Source of the DNA: Acanthopleura granulata
Lineage: Eukaryota > Mollusca > Polyplacophora > Chitonida > Chitonidae
Length of the DNA stretch: 64,000 nt
Direction: 5' to 3'
Assembly (NCBI GenBank): GCA_016165875.1
Contig: JABBOT010000007.1
Location: 19,150,447 to 19,214,446, forward strand
Shown piece by piece: positions 1 through 12,636 of the stretch. The notes beneath the pieces were generated by a model. The model was not told where the DNA came from and searched no databases. It was given only the letters and a program-made list of their open reading frames with translations. Numbering within the stretch: position 1 is the first letter of the stretch; every line of letters starts with the position of its first letter. Made by a program: the position numbers and the translations under genes.

Positions 1-3000
1 TCGTCTACGAGACATCTGAAACCTTGCCTGTCAATCACGCCATTATTATATACCTGTACACCTCAATAGATCAAAGAGATTCTCTGCAGATTAGGATTGT
101 GGGGTATACAATATGGCTAACTGACTTACTGAAAACGCTGATAGGCCTCAGTTATTGGTGTTTATAGTATACACGCGGAGAATGATTTTCTTATCTTATT
201 CATGATCGAATGTGCAATGTAGCGATTACCTTTTATACATAACCATGCGATCAGATCTTCAGATTTCTGTACATGGCTTCGCAAGAAGGTGGATTCGCTG
301 AATATCCGGAATCGCCCAGAATAGACTGAGAATAAGAAATCTGTGCGATTGCTTTCATGTAGTATTTGGCTAGGCAGGAACTTCAGCTATGATCTGATGC
401 ATAGTATTGGACATTAAGCAGTTTAACAGAATCAAGATCTAATAGGTGATTGCTGGCAATTTGCCGACTAGCTGTAGTTCAGAATGCCAATGGTTACGTA
501 TAGACCATAAATATCGTGTTGCTCAAAAAACATTAAAAAAAACAAACAAAAAAAAACAAAAAAACAAAACAAACCCCCCCCCCCCAAAAAGACCAGAAAT
601 AAAACAAAAAAAAAACATGCTCCCCTTATAGATTCCTCATTTTCTCCAAAGTTGGTCATTGAATATCATCATCTTTACATCACACACCGTTTGAAGTTGT
701 CAAATAATATTCCAGCATTTCATTTTTTTTAAATTAGCTGGCTCAAGACTATGGAGTTCAACCGCATGCTCTCTACGCATATCAAACCTTCGCTCAAGGG
801 GTAGCTTGTTTCGATTCCAGCTCTCTCTACTTAGGTGTGGCAAGCTAAATCTGTATGCTAATCAAGTCTGAGGACCACGAAGTAATTTGACTTAAGACTT
901 AAACTTAAGTCAGACTAAGTCTTAACTTATGATATTAATCCTATACAGACTTAAACTTAACGGCTAATTTTTTTCTTTTTTCATCGTGGTTTAGGACTCT
1001 CATTATTATCAGTATCAGGATTAAAATAAAAATCATTAAGATGAGTCACATTTTTAGCACAGTAAGGTGTTTTGAAGCTAATCTTGGGGCCAGTCATCTG
1101 GCGACGGGTGGGTAGTTATTCTGGGAACTCCCGTGCTTTCCATAATACTGGTTAGCGCTAGATATGAGAACACATCTGGAATCCAGTTTTAAACCACAAT
1201 CAAATGAATCAATCAAAATATCTGTTCAGTGTATTCTTAAATGGTGGTTATGGTTTCCTTTCGCTGAAGTGTCTCCCTCAGCCATATAATCTTCAGTCAT
1301 TGAGATCAGTGAGGTCACAGGCTAAGGCCAACTCTGGCTAGTTGAGCTGTTGTTCAAAGGCAGAATCATCGTGAGTTTGACGAAAAATTCTTCACGAAGG
1401 CATTAAATACCAACGAATCTTAAGATGATTGCAGTTGGGTACAGGAAAAAAGTTAAGCACCAAGTTCATAACTCATAGTCAAGAGTGAATTATACCATGT
1501 TGACCTTAATGTACAGTTATAACCGTTATGTTCCATTCATCACTTGGCCGCACGTCCAGCGCACGAAGTTGCCAGCTAGTGTATACAGCGTGGACTTGCA
1601 GATTGAATTACCTCTCTGACACCTTAGCAGAAAGACATGGACATCTAACCGTGTTTGACCGCTGCATCGGTGAACTCCGGTGACCAGTAGCAAATGTCCA
1701 GTGTTACCCTACAACATCAACAATGGCGCAAAAGCAGTGAAACGAACAAAAATATTTCATTTTTATAGTAGATGTTCTTTATATTGACGAATTGACTAAT
1801 CTGTGCTGCTATCGTCCGGCAGAGAGACCGGCCCAAGGCAGGCTATTATCAATATTATTGATTTCGTAAGTACATGTGCCAGTGACACCCAGACACCTGA
1901 CCCATGGCCATTATGTTTGCGTAGGCCTGAACATAGTTACTGCGCAATACATCGATCACGAGCACGCAACCTTCCTCACCTTGATCCGTGAGCCGGGAAT
2001 CTGTATTACCCGATCACCTGCGCACACACACACACATATTCTATTAGCCATATTGATCGGTCGTCCGCTGGTAATTGAGCATCAAATTAGCTCAATGATA
2101 TCAAATCAATACATTGCACAGGTAGGCTTTCAAGTTTCAGGAACATTCTCTTAATTGATATCTGCTCATGCTCTTTCTTCTTATTTCGTTTGGAGTCATT
2201 TTGTGTTTATAAAATGGCTTCATTTGTCACAACAAGGAATTATGAAACAGGACAACTTTGAGGAAACCAAACCTTTTCTGTGCAGCGTAATGTTAGTAAT
2301 AGGAGGCAGAAAATGGAAATAGAAAACAATCATGCAGGTTTCCAGACTTGGAATTACACAATACATATCAGGTTATAAATATTCCTTCAATATTACTCTG
2401 TTTGTGTAATCGTGCACAGACACTGGTGCGTGATATACATAAAACATGTATGTACGTAGTGGCTGAGTTCACGGGATTTTCAGTGCTGGCATGGCGAAAT
2501 TATAGCGCGCTGGAATGACATACGCGTTCGTATGCTTGTGTGTTAATGGCTGATCGTATAACACAATTAAAATTTGTTTTTGGTTACATCTTAATAGATT
2601 ATAGCTAGAGCAAGCTCTGTTTTGTCACATATTAATTTGGAGTTCGTGTTCATGTTTGTTTACGGACTGAGACTTTGATGGATCTTTTATACGTCGTACA
2701 CATGGTACAAGTGATGGATGCCGATATATAGCCCATGACGAAATTCATATTAGTTATAAAAATTGAGAACTGTATTACATGAAAAAAATCTTTATTCACT
2801 TATACAAATATTTGTCTTTCAGTATCAGTCCTCGGCTCCAGTGTTTCTCTGTACAGTGATACTCTGTATACCCGCCGAGACAGCCACCCTATCAACAGGA
2901 TCACTACACAACACTGTATGGGTTTTTGTGCGGTGCATGTAACCCACCCCCTCTGTATTTATGCTAAAAGGCCTGTGTGTAATCTAAATGTAATGTTTGC

Positions 3001-5250
3001 CTGAGTGAGAGGAGCTGAAATGCTGTTTAACCAGTTTTCACATGCATTAAGACAGATATAGGGTTATTTGTATACGATGGGCAGGTGGTAGAAGAAAAAA
3101 TGTTCACTTCTAGGTCACTAGCTATAGACAAGCCACCCGATCGCTCTGTCTGACCTGGCAAGAACATAATCTTAATTTTAGGTCTGAGTAGTTATAGTTA
3201 AGATTGCCAGCAGTCTGCTGTTCTTGCCAGGTTTCCTTCCCCTAGAAAGAGGGACGGTAGAGGTAAACTATCTTTCAGTACGACGTCCAAAAAAAAAAAA
3301 AAATCAAATACCTAAAAAATCAAATATATAAATCAAATAGGTAAATCCAAGAAGATCACTCTTCTTGCGTCATTGTCTTTGTTCATAAGGAGTACGTTAA
3401 CTTCCACACAGCTCAGACTATCAGTATGTCTTATTTTTGGACTTCGTCGTCGTATTAATGAAATATTCTAGACTACGGCGTAAAGCATCGGTCAAATATA
3501 TAAATAAATATTTGTGGACTTTTGTTATATTTATCCTTCCAGCTGCGTTCTGAAGGTAAGAATACCGAATACCAAGGGTGCATGGAAGACGCGGCTTCTG
3601 CTTTGTTCACGGCAGATAAGTAGATGAAGAAAAAAAACAAATGTGCGTCCATCTGATCAGCAGGTTTGTAGGTCAGTCCGTCTCTTAACCTGCATCTCTA
3701 CGGCAACTGCGGACTTTCTCTGGAGGCCAGTGGAGCACCTCCTGGCCATGTACTAGTGTCAGAGCTACACACGGTATACATATAGCTGTATAACATGTAC
3801 ATATAGCTTAGTCAACTCCAGCTAAAATATCAGATGACTAAAACTGCCAGAAAAAGGGCTTAGTAGTTTTTAGCATTAGTGCATTGGCCTGGTATGTATG
3901 TAGTTCCACGTGGAGACATACATTAAGTGTGACACAGAGTCTAGCTAAGAGGCAATAACCTCAGATTCGCACACATATATATAAACATAAATGAAAATCT
4001 ATTGTGAAGTGCCTAAAATAAGTAATTATATATGAATGGCTATTTGGCATTCGCTTTCTGACCGTTCACGATATTACCTATGTACGGAAGTAACCGCTGT
4101 GCCCTTTGAAGCACATTAGCCTCAGAATCGAACACTTGTGCCAAAGGATGACTTTCATGAAAGCTGCAAGCGTGAACGTAAAACTGATTACAAAAACAGG
4201 ACCTACATATCCCAATAAATAGTTTCTTGCTTTCAAAGGCGTCGGAACCGGAGGGGGAGGGGGGCAGAGGGGACAGTTCCCTCAGGTTCAGACCTACAGG
4301 TTTGCCTTTTGTGAGATTTTCCAGGTCAAGACGAATGTTGCGAAATACTTTGGGCAGTGACAAACAAGGGAAGAAATTTGCCCAACGGCACGACCGTATA
4401 TATCTCTGATCCAACAGCTAATCATGATATCCTAGACACCACAATCTAGGCCTAGCGCATAAGCCTATGATTTCTAGGATATCTGGTCCTATATATCCAG
4501 AGAAGGTCCGACAAATTTCAAGCTAATTGCACTTTACTATATGTACGCTATATTACCGCTAAATTTCCGCTGCAGTGATTCATACCCGAGCGCCTAGACT
4601 AATCGGCCACCGAGAACCCGGTCCTTAATTGGTATTACATTTTAACAGTTACCTTCATAATATGTTCTTTTGGAACACGTAAGTGTATGATTTTATATTT
4701 ACGACGCGTTTTGTACCGAAAGTATGTGGATGAAGGGTTCAGAAGATAACTTAAATTAGCCATTGTTTTCCAATTTTAATTTTTTTCACCTCAAATAGTA
4801 ATAAATGAGAATTTCTTGAGAATGTAGCGGTATTTTCGGTCCTTTTCTTCCAGCTTATTTAATCAAGATTTTGAATCGAGTCCCGTATCATCGCATACAG
4901 GCCCAATTGATGTTAACATTGAAATAACTTGAAACGTTGAGGAGAATCATCCTACCAAATTGCTGTGAAAAGAAAAAAATAATCTTTATGCTCTGCACAA
5001 ATCAGCAGAAAGCCGTGTGTTCTGATTTTTAAAGCTATATCACATGTAAGGGATAAGTATACATGATAAAATGCTTCTTCCTGTCTGCATTTAACGTGTT
5101 ACACAGTAAGTTGAAGGGCCCATTTTGATTTAGCAGTTTGTTGGGGTTTCCCCAGTGAAAACGTTAAAAACTAATTTCATCTGTTTCAGAATACAAAGTT
5201 TATTAAAGTTTAAAACAAATGTACCTAACAACAGTAAAATTAAAAAAATT
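1..5250. other. Intergenic DNA, no gene recognised
   Basis: AT-rich sequence with a poly-C run at 577-589 flanked by A-rich DNA, CA repeats near 2030, an A-rich stretch at 3288-3340, and a small perfect inverted repeat with 11-bp arms at 4426-4436 and 4473-4483. A region near 3275-3455 starts and ends with related sequences in opposite orientation (TACGACGTCCAAAAA and its degenerate complement) and may be a decayed MITE. No ORF shows a recognisable protein. Confidence 0.5.
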
Positions 5251-5251
5251 A

Positions 5252-5606
5252 GAGAGAGTGAGTGAGTGGTTGGGGTTTAACGTCGACTCTAACAGTGTTT
5301 CAGTCATATGACGACGAGCAGTCCTGGTGTGTGCATATAGTGTGTCTTCTTGTGGCAGGCGAGTCCATGCCGCCAAAGTGCTGCCGTCACTGGAACACCA
5401 TGCCGAAGACACCAGACATGACACCCCACCCAGTCACATTATACTGACACCAGGCTGACCAGTCCTGTTTCCTTGCTCTAACCTCTCAATGCTGAGCGGC
5501 AAGGGAGGCAGTAACAAGTGCCATTTTTAAAGACTTTGGTATGGGCTTCAACCTGGATCTTCCGATCTAGAGGCAGACGTTCTGACCACTAGACCATCGA
5601 GGCGGT
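5252..5606 (-). mobile_element. SINE family B, near full length
   Basis: Read on the minus strand, the element starts at 5606 with a tRNA-like head: ACCGCCTCGATGGTCTAGTGG, A-box like, then a B-box-like GGTTGAAGCC near 5550. It ends in a (CACT)n-type tail near 5252. Its body ('GTGACATTATACTGACACC' region, 'ACACCAGACA') recurs at 11697-12006 and, in the opposite orientation, at 62520-62880. Confidence 0.75.
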
Positions 5607-5749
5607 AAAAAACAAATACAATGCCAAATGTCCCCCAAGGTTGTGAGTGATTTTACTGTGTTCCAAGCACAAAACTAAAGGCTCCAGGTTTATTACTGTG
5701 TTAGGTCCCACCTGAGACCAAAAAATGGGGAATGGGGAAATAATAATTA

Positions 5750-5915
5750 CTGGTCATCCCTGTATCAGTATAATGGACTGGGTGTCTTCGGCAATTCCTC
5801 TCGTTGAGACAGCACCTAACAAAAGAGCGATGCAGTATATGTACACATATAAATGAGTCCGCCGTCAAATGACGTATGAAATATTCTTGATGTTAAACCC
5901 CAAGCATCACAGCAT
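5750..5915 (+). mobile_element. SINE family B fragment, diverged
   Basis: 'TGTATCAGTATAATGGACTGGG', then 'TTCGGCAATTCCTC', then a tail-like 'TATTCTTGATGTTAAACCCCAAGCAT' follow the order of the 3' half of the element at 62690-62870. Diverged and without a head. Confidence 0.45.
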
Positions 5916-7629
5916 CCAGAAGCCTTAAAACCATGACGATGCTTTTCAATCTAAATTACCATTACGTTTTTTTTCTGCATCCTGAGTTCATGTCTGTGAT
6001 TAAAGTACAAGAGCATTTTTTCTCCCATGCACATACCTTATTTCTAATGATATATTCTAATGACGGAACTTAACATAATTTAGAGATATTCTCAATTTTA
6101 TTTATTGTATATCATACAGTCACCAATGGTATGAATTTATATTTCAGAATATATATTTGCTAATATAACATAATACTTGACAGTTAAAATCTTGAACAGG
6201 ATATCGTAAAGGAACCAGCTGAAAATAGGTCAACTCTAATTATACAAGACATTTTCAGCTCTTCCGCTCAGTGGTTTAATATTGATCAGAATGCGTCTCC
6301 GGGCATCTGGGTGAGCGGGGCTTCCGGCGCCTAGGCGGCTCCTGGACCCTCGCCTAAAGTTGGCTGTGATAGTCGATTCGCCCCTCCAGCTCAGGACAGC
6401 TTCCGACGCCAATGACAGTTATTGTATATTTGTCACACAAGGACGACTTCGAGAATTCAGAAACTTTTATGTGGTGTAAATTGGCATAAAACGATATGGT
6501 CCCACAGAAGTACGGGGATGAAATGAACGAGGATATATACAAGATGCCAAAGGGGAGAAATCAGACCATGTGCAGGAAGCATGGGAGCACGACGGGTTCA
6601 TATAAATATCAGGTAATTTTGTTATGGAAATAAGAATTACCTGGCCGCATTATTATATTGGAGTAAAAATTTCTCGGTGAGTAATATGTACCTGTTTGTC
6701 AGCAGTTTCCCATATGCCAATTATATAGGAAGTTTACCTGAACTGGATTCGAACTCCGTACCGCATGGCCTTGTTGCCGGTGGTGGACGCCTATATATAC
6801 AAGAACATTTTCTATTGTACACAACTGGTTTACATGTTATGACTCAGATTCATATAGTGTCAAGCTGTCAAATGAAAATAAGTGTAACCAATTTTTTTCC
6901 ATTTTTTTTTTTGTACGTTATTTATACATTCACCGTCGGTGATGATCCATCCACCTTAATTCCATCATAAAAAGTGCTTGTCAGTAGAGCCCGACCTTGT
7001 CGACAGTGCAGGGCAGGTTAACCCCAGCTTATTTGTTACAATGAAGCTGTATATTTCGTGTAATATCCGGGACAATTAGCCTGAACTGTCACGGATGATG
7101 AATTGTACGGTAGGCTTCGTCTTCAGATCAATTGTTCACAAGGTATATATTGTTATGCATATAACATGTAATATATTCAGCTCTCTACACCAGCTGAATG
7201 GAATACAAATTCGTTTATATGCAAGTAATATGTTGTAAACATAACTTTTGTTTTCTTCCCAAACATATTTAATCTATATATGCCAGATATTCTCTTAAAA
7301 CGGACATATAGTGTTTCATCATCTGGAAAAGAATTATGCGAAGATAAAGCAAGCTTTCCGGAAGAGTGCCGATATGGAGGAAATAGTTTATATTCGCCTT
7401 CCTGTATTAAACCTAATTCCCTTGATTTGATATTCAGACTGAGTTTTAATGTCCCGTGGACAGAGATATAACCGTGCACAGCGCAATCTTGACGGGCATT
7501 TGATCCGATAAACCGAATAAATCTTCTTCAGTTATTTTCCAATTGGCCTCTGCCCGAGACATTCAGTGTTTACATAATTAAAGTTATTTATACAAGAATG
7601 TTTTACATATATACTGTATAAATGACATT
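5916..7629. other. Intergenic DNA, no gene recognised
   Basis: Low-complexity AT-rich sequence. A 100-residue ORF on the minus strand (7177-7479) has no recognisable motif. Near 6735-6765 the minus strand carries GAGTTCGAATCC, a B-box-like tRNA-derived sequence and probably the remains of a SINE head. Confidence 0.4.
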
Positions 7630-7800
7630 ATTTATTTATTTATGATTGTTGTTTAACGTTATGCACTCTCAAGAATTTTCCACTTACACCGTGGTCAGTT
7701 TTACAACTGGAGGCAACCAGAGTGCCCGCTGTCAACCATATTGCACTTATTGCAAGTTACTAGGAACCTATAAGCTGATGGCCGAAAGACACTTAGACAA
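7630..7800 (-). mobile_element. Nin-DC-like SINE, highly diverged copy
   Basis: On the plus strand it reads TTTATTTATTTATGATTGTTG, then 'TCAAGAATTTTCCACTTACACCGTGG', then 'GGAGGCAACCAGAGTGCCCG'. This matches, with many changes, the inverse of the tail and core of the intact copy at 63107-63373. The head is not recognisable. Confidence 0.5.
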
Positions 7801-8111
7801 GAACTTTTGTTTCACTGGACGAGAGGTCTGCAACATATTGAATCCATGCTCATGAACTTTCCGACATATCGCGTACAGTTATGCTCACCAAATTGGCGGA
7901 AACAAGTGCATTGTCTTCTGCGAAGGTCAGGCGGCGCAAATGGCCACAAGAACTTCGTTGAATACAGTCTGTGAGAGCCGGGAACGTACATGTACAAATT
8001 CCCTGTCCAAGATGGCGTATGGACCCGCATCTCGTTCGTCCCAATGATTCATGAAGAATAAAATGCGGCACATCGTCACTGAAGGAAAACTGTATGTATT
8101 TAAGGACCAAT

Positions 8112-8420
8112 GGCAAAGGTCCAATCGTAGGTGACCAGTAACATGAGAGGCATAATTCAAAGGTCCAACCTTGTGTGACCAGTAACATGAGAGGCATATG
8201 GCAAAGGTTCAACCTTGTGTGACCGGTAACATGAGAGGCATATGGCAAAGGTTCAACCTTGTGTGACCGGTAACATGAGAGGCACAAGGCAAAGGTTCAA
8301 CCTTGTGTGACCGGTAACATGAGAGGCATATGGTAAAGGTTCAACCTTGTGTGACCAGTAACATGAGAGGCATATGGCAAAGGTTCAACCTTGTGTGACC
8401 AGTATCATGAGAGGCACATG
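8112..8420. repeat. 44-bp tandem repeat, seven copies
   Basis: Units of 44 bp built on CAACCTTGTGTGACC and AGTAACATGAGAGGCATATG repeat with exact spacing (repeat points 8122, 8166, 8210, 8254, 8298, 8342, 8386). The first copies are diverged and the middle copies nearly identical. The apparent reverse-strand ORF over it is a by-product. Confidence 0.92.
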
Positions 8421-8849
8421 CAAAGAGTCAGCTTTTTACGTCTGTGACTTAAATGACCTGAAGGATAGGCTTCAAAATGAACGGTAAGAGACAACTTTAG
8501 AACGCTGCACTAGTTAAGGGTTTTTTTTTTTTTTTTTTTTTTAAACTGTTTATGAAGACTTTACTAGAGCTATCATTCCTTGCACTCCTCTTTGTTCTTG
8601 TTGGTCATTTGGAGCTGTACAAGTCGTTTGGGTGAGCTGTCTTTACCTTAGTGTAACCCAAACATATCCAAAACGAAGTGTTTTGAGCAAGGAGGTTTGT
8701 GCGTGGAGAGCAACAAAATTAAGTAGGAGCTGAAAACTGTACCTCCATCGTGGCGAGACTACACAACACCTTGCTGCATGCAGGGGCGTCTGCCTGTATT
8801 CTTGCTCACACTGAGACCAGAGATACCACAGATTTCATTCTTGATGGGG

Positions 8850-8930
8850 ACGGGATCTGTAGTGGTTAGAGGCGTTTGCCTTGTAATCACTAGGACGTGA
8901 CATCATTCCCGGTTTTGGGCAGGTCATTTG
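8850..8930 (+). mobile_element. tRNA-like SINE head fragment
   Basis: 'GTAGTGGTTAGAGGCGTTTG', 'CCTTGTAATCACTAGGACGTGA' and 'TTCCCGG' resemble the D-arm, anticodon-arm and T-arm order of a tRNA-derived SINE promoter. The B box is degraded and acceptor pairing is absent, so it is not a functional tRNA gene. Confidence 0.45.
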
Positions 8931-11696
8931 TAGATTTTTCTTCTTCTTAATGCTTGTGTGGCTTTGTACTTGTGACCACTCGTTCTCCACTAACATGGTG
9001 TGCGTAACTGATCTCACCGGTGGGAAAGTTCGACAGTAACATGCTCAAGGTCGGTGGTTTACGTCGGCCAATCGTATTCTCTCCAACCAAACATTATACT
9101 GCCCGCATAAGTGAAACATTCTTGGGAATGGCGTTATTCAGCAATCAAAATAAATACCTTAACATTGATACATGTTTTTCTGCTACTTTCTCACTTAACT
9201 GCCCTTGTTCTACTTGGGACTGACCAGATAATGTTGTTACTGATTGGGTGTTTCGCCATTCCCTTGCAGTGAGTCCAAACGATAAGGCCATTCAAAGTGG
9301 CATTATAGTACCGCTACCCACCTGCTATACAAGAAGACATCGTCACGAAACGATGTCATAACCTAAACACTGAAACACAATTATACACAATTATCTTGTA
9401 TGATCATCTTGTCGAGAGGACAAGTATGGAAATCCAGGTGCCGATCACACAAAGCTATTTCTGACTTACATCAAAATTGAAAATCGTGCTTAGTTCTTGA
9501 CAATGGCAGTTGAAATTGTGACACATTTGTCTGATGATATTATTGATGATATGGTCAAAATTAATGAATTTCTAGAGCCGAATGATAATCTCTAACATTG
9601 TATTTGAAATGTTGACCCAAGTCAGAAATGGCTTTTTGGAATCTCCCCCAGACAAGTCGGGCATTCACTTCATGGCGATCTGTGTGATAGTTTTATATGA
9701 TTCCACATCAGAAAAGGTCTACAGACGATTCCGTGTGTTAGCATTTGCCAACTACCACACTGTACTCGTTCAGTGAAAACCGACGAGTGCTACTCTCATT
9801 CACGTTACCACATTTATATTTCACGAGTGATATGCTAATGTCGGATTTTTTTTCACGCTTGCAGTACTATATTAACTGAGCGGGGTGTCATGTTTGGTAA
9901 CCTTAATGTCATGCTTTCGTGAGGCAGCACTATACAGGTTATATTTGGGCCGTGGTGGTTTAATATAATTGGAATCCATTGTGACAGGACTTAGATGTGA
10001 TGAAAGCCACGTTATTTGCTGAGCGTATGGAACCTGAGTAGGCCTATCCCGGGAACCATTGTGGCAATGATACATTCATTGCTACATGTACCCGATCAGC
10101 TATAAGGTCGAACATTAAAGTAGAGTGTTTCTGTATGGCAGGTCGTATGCTGCTTTAGAAAAGAGTAGATAGACAAGTAACGGTATGTTGTAAGTAGCCG
10201 TATATGATTGATGTAAGCCGGGGTCTGGTGCACGTTGGAGCTCACCTGTTTCGGTAATCAGTCAGCTGTTAGGCTGACAGGCTTGCTAACAGGAGTTGTG
10301 GAAATACACTTAACGGGAATAACCACTGGCACAAAGTCGCATACCATGGACGTGGTTTATTGTACACTATCAGTATCATTGTATGTTGGCCCTACATCAA
10401 AGCGTTGAGAGATAGGTAACGACTGTTGAAAACAAGCGTAGCAGACATGTTATCGCTATATACATACACCTTTTAGTTCATCGGAAAAAAAGACGTGTAA
10501 CTTCTTTTTATTGTCATGAAGTTGTTGACTTGTGGCCGATTCCTGCCATTCCAAAGCCGTTTCTGACGTGAGTCGACATATAAAATACCATTCTAGGGCG
10601 TATATTAGCTTCTAGAATTTAGACATTTTTATTCATCACCACGTCAATATTGTCTAACACAATTTCCACAACTTTCAGCACCAAAAACTTAGTAATGCGA
10701 CGAGGTTTAAATTTTGACTTACTTCAAAAATGACTCTGTTTAATCAATGAGGATTTAAAACCATATCATGTAAGTATATATAGCCTTTATAAGGGTAAAG
10801 ATTCATCCTTGAATTCTTGAAAGTGTTCAAGATTATCGACGCTACATTGTCGACATGTCGTTAAGTCATTTTCCCACAGACGAAAATGGAAGGGAATGTG
10901 TCCCCATGAATGTGCTGTGGTATATCCAGCCCCTCAAACACGTTCTTGAAGTCAATTACACAACTTTCACATCGCTACAAAGTCAATTTACATCGAACCG
11001 ACATATTTGCAAACCCGTCGCTGATTGGTTTCGCCTTGGTGTTATACAGCCAACCAGCGTGTCCTGCATCAGAAGATGAAGTCACATTCACGTGCATACC
11101 TCACCACGGTATAAGGTCCCCTGGGAACCAGGGCTGGGGTGTCTTTGTGAAGACGTGGGGGGTGGGGGGGATGGATAAGATTTAATTCGACGTTTTTGGT
11201 ATAATATATAGTAATCTTCAAAACACTTACCCCCCTCCCCGCCCAAAAAACTTATTTAAACGGGGATATATCAAATATATCAAATTATAAAGAGGTATAT
11301 CTGAATTACTTGTATACTATAATTACAACCAAGCGTTCATAATTATACAACACACAGTATGCATTAGTTTCATCTTAGTGTTTCTCTGTGGAATGTTAAA
11401 TACATTTTAAGACATTTCCATGTTGCCCTTGTTGTATAAAAGAATAGCTTTTTCGTAGGTGATATTCGTGCATGAAAATTAATGTTTTAATCTCTCCAGG
11501 AACTTTTTCTAAAAAGGCGTTATAAAATCTGATCACATAGAACACGTGAATATGGCACGCAATGCGAATCTGCCTGTACTACATGTTGTCATGGAAATTC
11601 CCATCAGGTGAATGCACAATGGAGTTTTGCCGTTATGTACTTTGGCTTACTTAACACCGCAAAATCCGGCATGTATGTAAGAATGTATGTATGTAT
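8931..11696. other. Intergenic DNA, no gene recognised
   Basis: AT-rich sequence with a G-rich stretch at 11130-11172 and a C-rich stretch near 11231-11245. Short ORFs here show no domain or splice signals that I recognise. Confidence 0.4.
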
Positions 11697-12006
11697 GCTT
11701 GGGTTTTACGTCATACTGAATATTTTGTTAGTTACAACACGACAAGGAGTCCTTAGAATGCATATATATATATATACATATATTGTGTCTCCTTGTAGCA
11801 GGGCGAGTCCGTGCCGCCAGTGAAACATCATGCCGAAGACACCAGACACCCTGTCACATTATACTGACACCGGGCCGACCAGTCCAGTTTCCTTGCTCTA
11901 ACGTTTCAATGTTTGACGCCAAGAGAAGCTGCGCCAAGTACATGTACCATTTTTAAAGTCTTTGGAATAACCCGACCCGGGATCTCTCGACCCCGAGGCG
12001 GTCCTA
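11697..12006 (-). mobile_element. SINE family B, second copy, truncated at head
   Basis: Shares the ordered blocks of the 5252-5606 copy: 'CGAGTCCGTGCCGCCA', 'CATCATGCCGAAGACACCAG', 'GTCACATTATACTGACACC', 'CCAGTTTCCTTGCTCTAACG', and the 'GACCCGACC...GGATCTC' B-box end. The tRNA-like start is lost. An (AT)n run is embedded at 11762-11775. Confidence 0.75.
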
Positions 12007-12314
12007 TGCGGTACCAAATATACAGTTATAGTAGGCCCAAGGTCAGATATTTTATTTTAGTCACCAGTATAGCGGTAAGCGAAGTTTTTTTTTTATTTTA
12101 AAGCTCCTTCATTACCGCTCTATGGTACAGTAGCTTTAAGTCTTAAGAGTAGACCTTTATACATGTAGCTGTAAGTAGTTTAACTTTAGTAGTGATAGAT
12201 GCTACAGCGCGTACAATCAATTACAGTGTTAAGCAGTTAATCCAAGCTCCCTGGCCTGGAATGCAGTCCACTCATTGAAACACGGCTACCGCCTGTGTAC
12301 ATGCTTTGATCTGC

Positions 12315-12328
12315 GCGCCCTCTAGCGG
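12315..12328 (-). promoter_or_regulatory. CTCF-like motif upstream of the RPTP start
   Basis: The minus strand reads CCGCTAGAGGGCGC, which differs at one position from the conserved bilaterian CTCF core CCASYAGRKGGCRS. It lies 239 bp before the start codon in a short GC-rich patch of otherwise AT-rich DNA, suggesting a promoter-proximal insulator or loop anchor. Confidence 0.4.
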
Positions 12329-12473
12329 CTAGTCTACACACAACAAACGTACATAGACGAAAGATGTCAGCGAATGCGTCGCAGTTGCTATCTGATAGTT
12401 GCGGATTTTAAGCCGTCCTTAATCAGTGTTGATTGTCATTTTCAGCACAGAAGAAAGCTATAACGAAGCAGAA

Positions 12474-12545
12474 ATGCTGGACGGCCAGAGTCGGTCTAGG
12501 AAAGGCACTTGGATTACTTCGGATTTGCTTTTGGCCTGTGCCTAA
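12474..12545 (+). other. Upstream ORF in the RPTP leader
   Basis: ATG at 12474 (purine at -3) opens a 23-codon ORF ending at TAA 12543-12545, 21 nt before the main ATG and in the same frame. A strong acceptor-like sequence (CATTTTCAG ending at 12445) lies just upstream, so the leader may begin as a separate spliced 5' exon. No transcript evidence is available. Confidence 0.45.
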
Positions 12546-12566
12546 TCTCCTGCCATTTCACGGGAT

Positions 12567-12636
12567 ATGCTTCATAGAGTCCTCAAGATTTGCCTGGCTT
12601 GTCTGGCTGTAGTTTTGTCGCTCTGTCTTCTGATCG
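12567..12636 (+). CDS. RPTP exon 1: signal peptide
   Basis: Encodes Met plus 22 residues, nearly all hydrophobic ([20 protein letters not shown] and on), a typical cleavable signal peptide. The donor is GTAAGT at 12637 and the exon ends in phase 1, matching the phase-1 start of exon 2. The ATG has a purine at -3, and the same frame is closed by TAA at 12543. Confidence 0.88.

Noticed and set aside
4040..4414. 124-codon minus-strand ORF
   Set aside because: No recognised family, no repeated or conserved motif and no flanking gene structure; length is within chance for 64 kb.
8112..8420. Evenly spaced direct repeats considered as a CRISPR array
   Set aside because: Units are contiguous 44-bp tandem repeats with no unique spacers, and the DNA is clearly animal.
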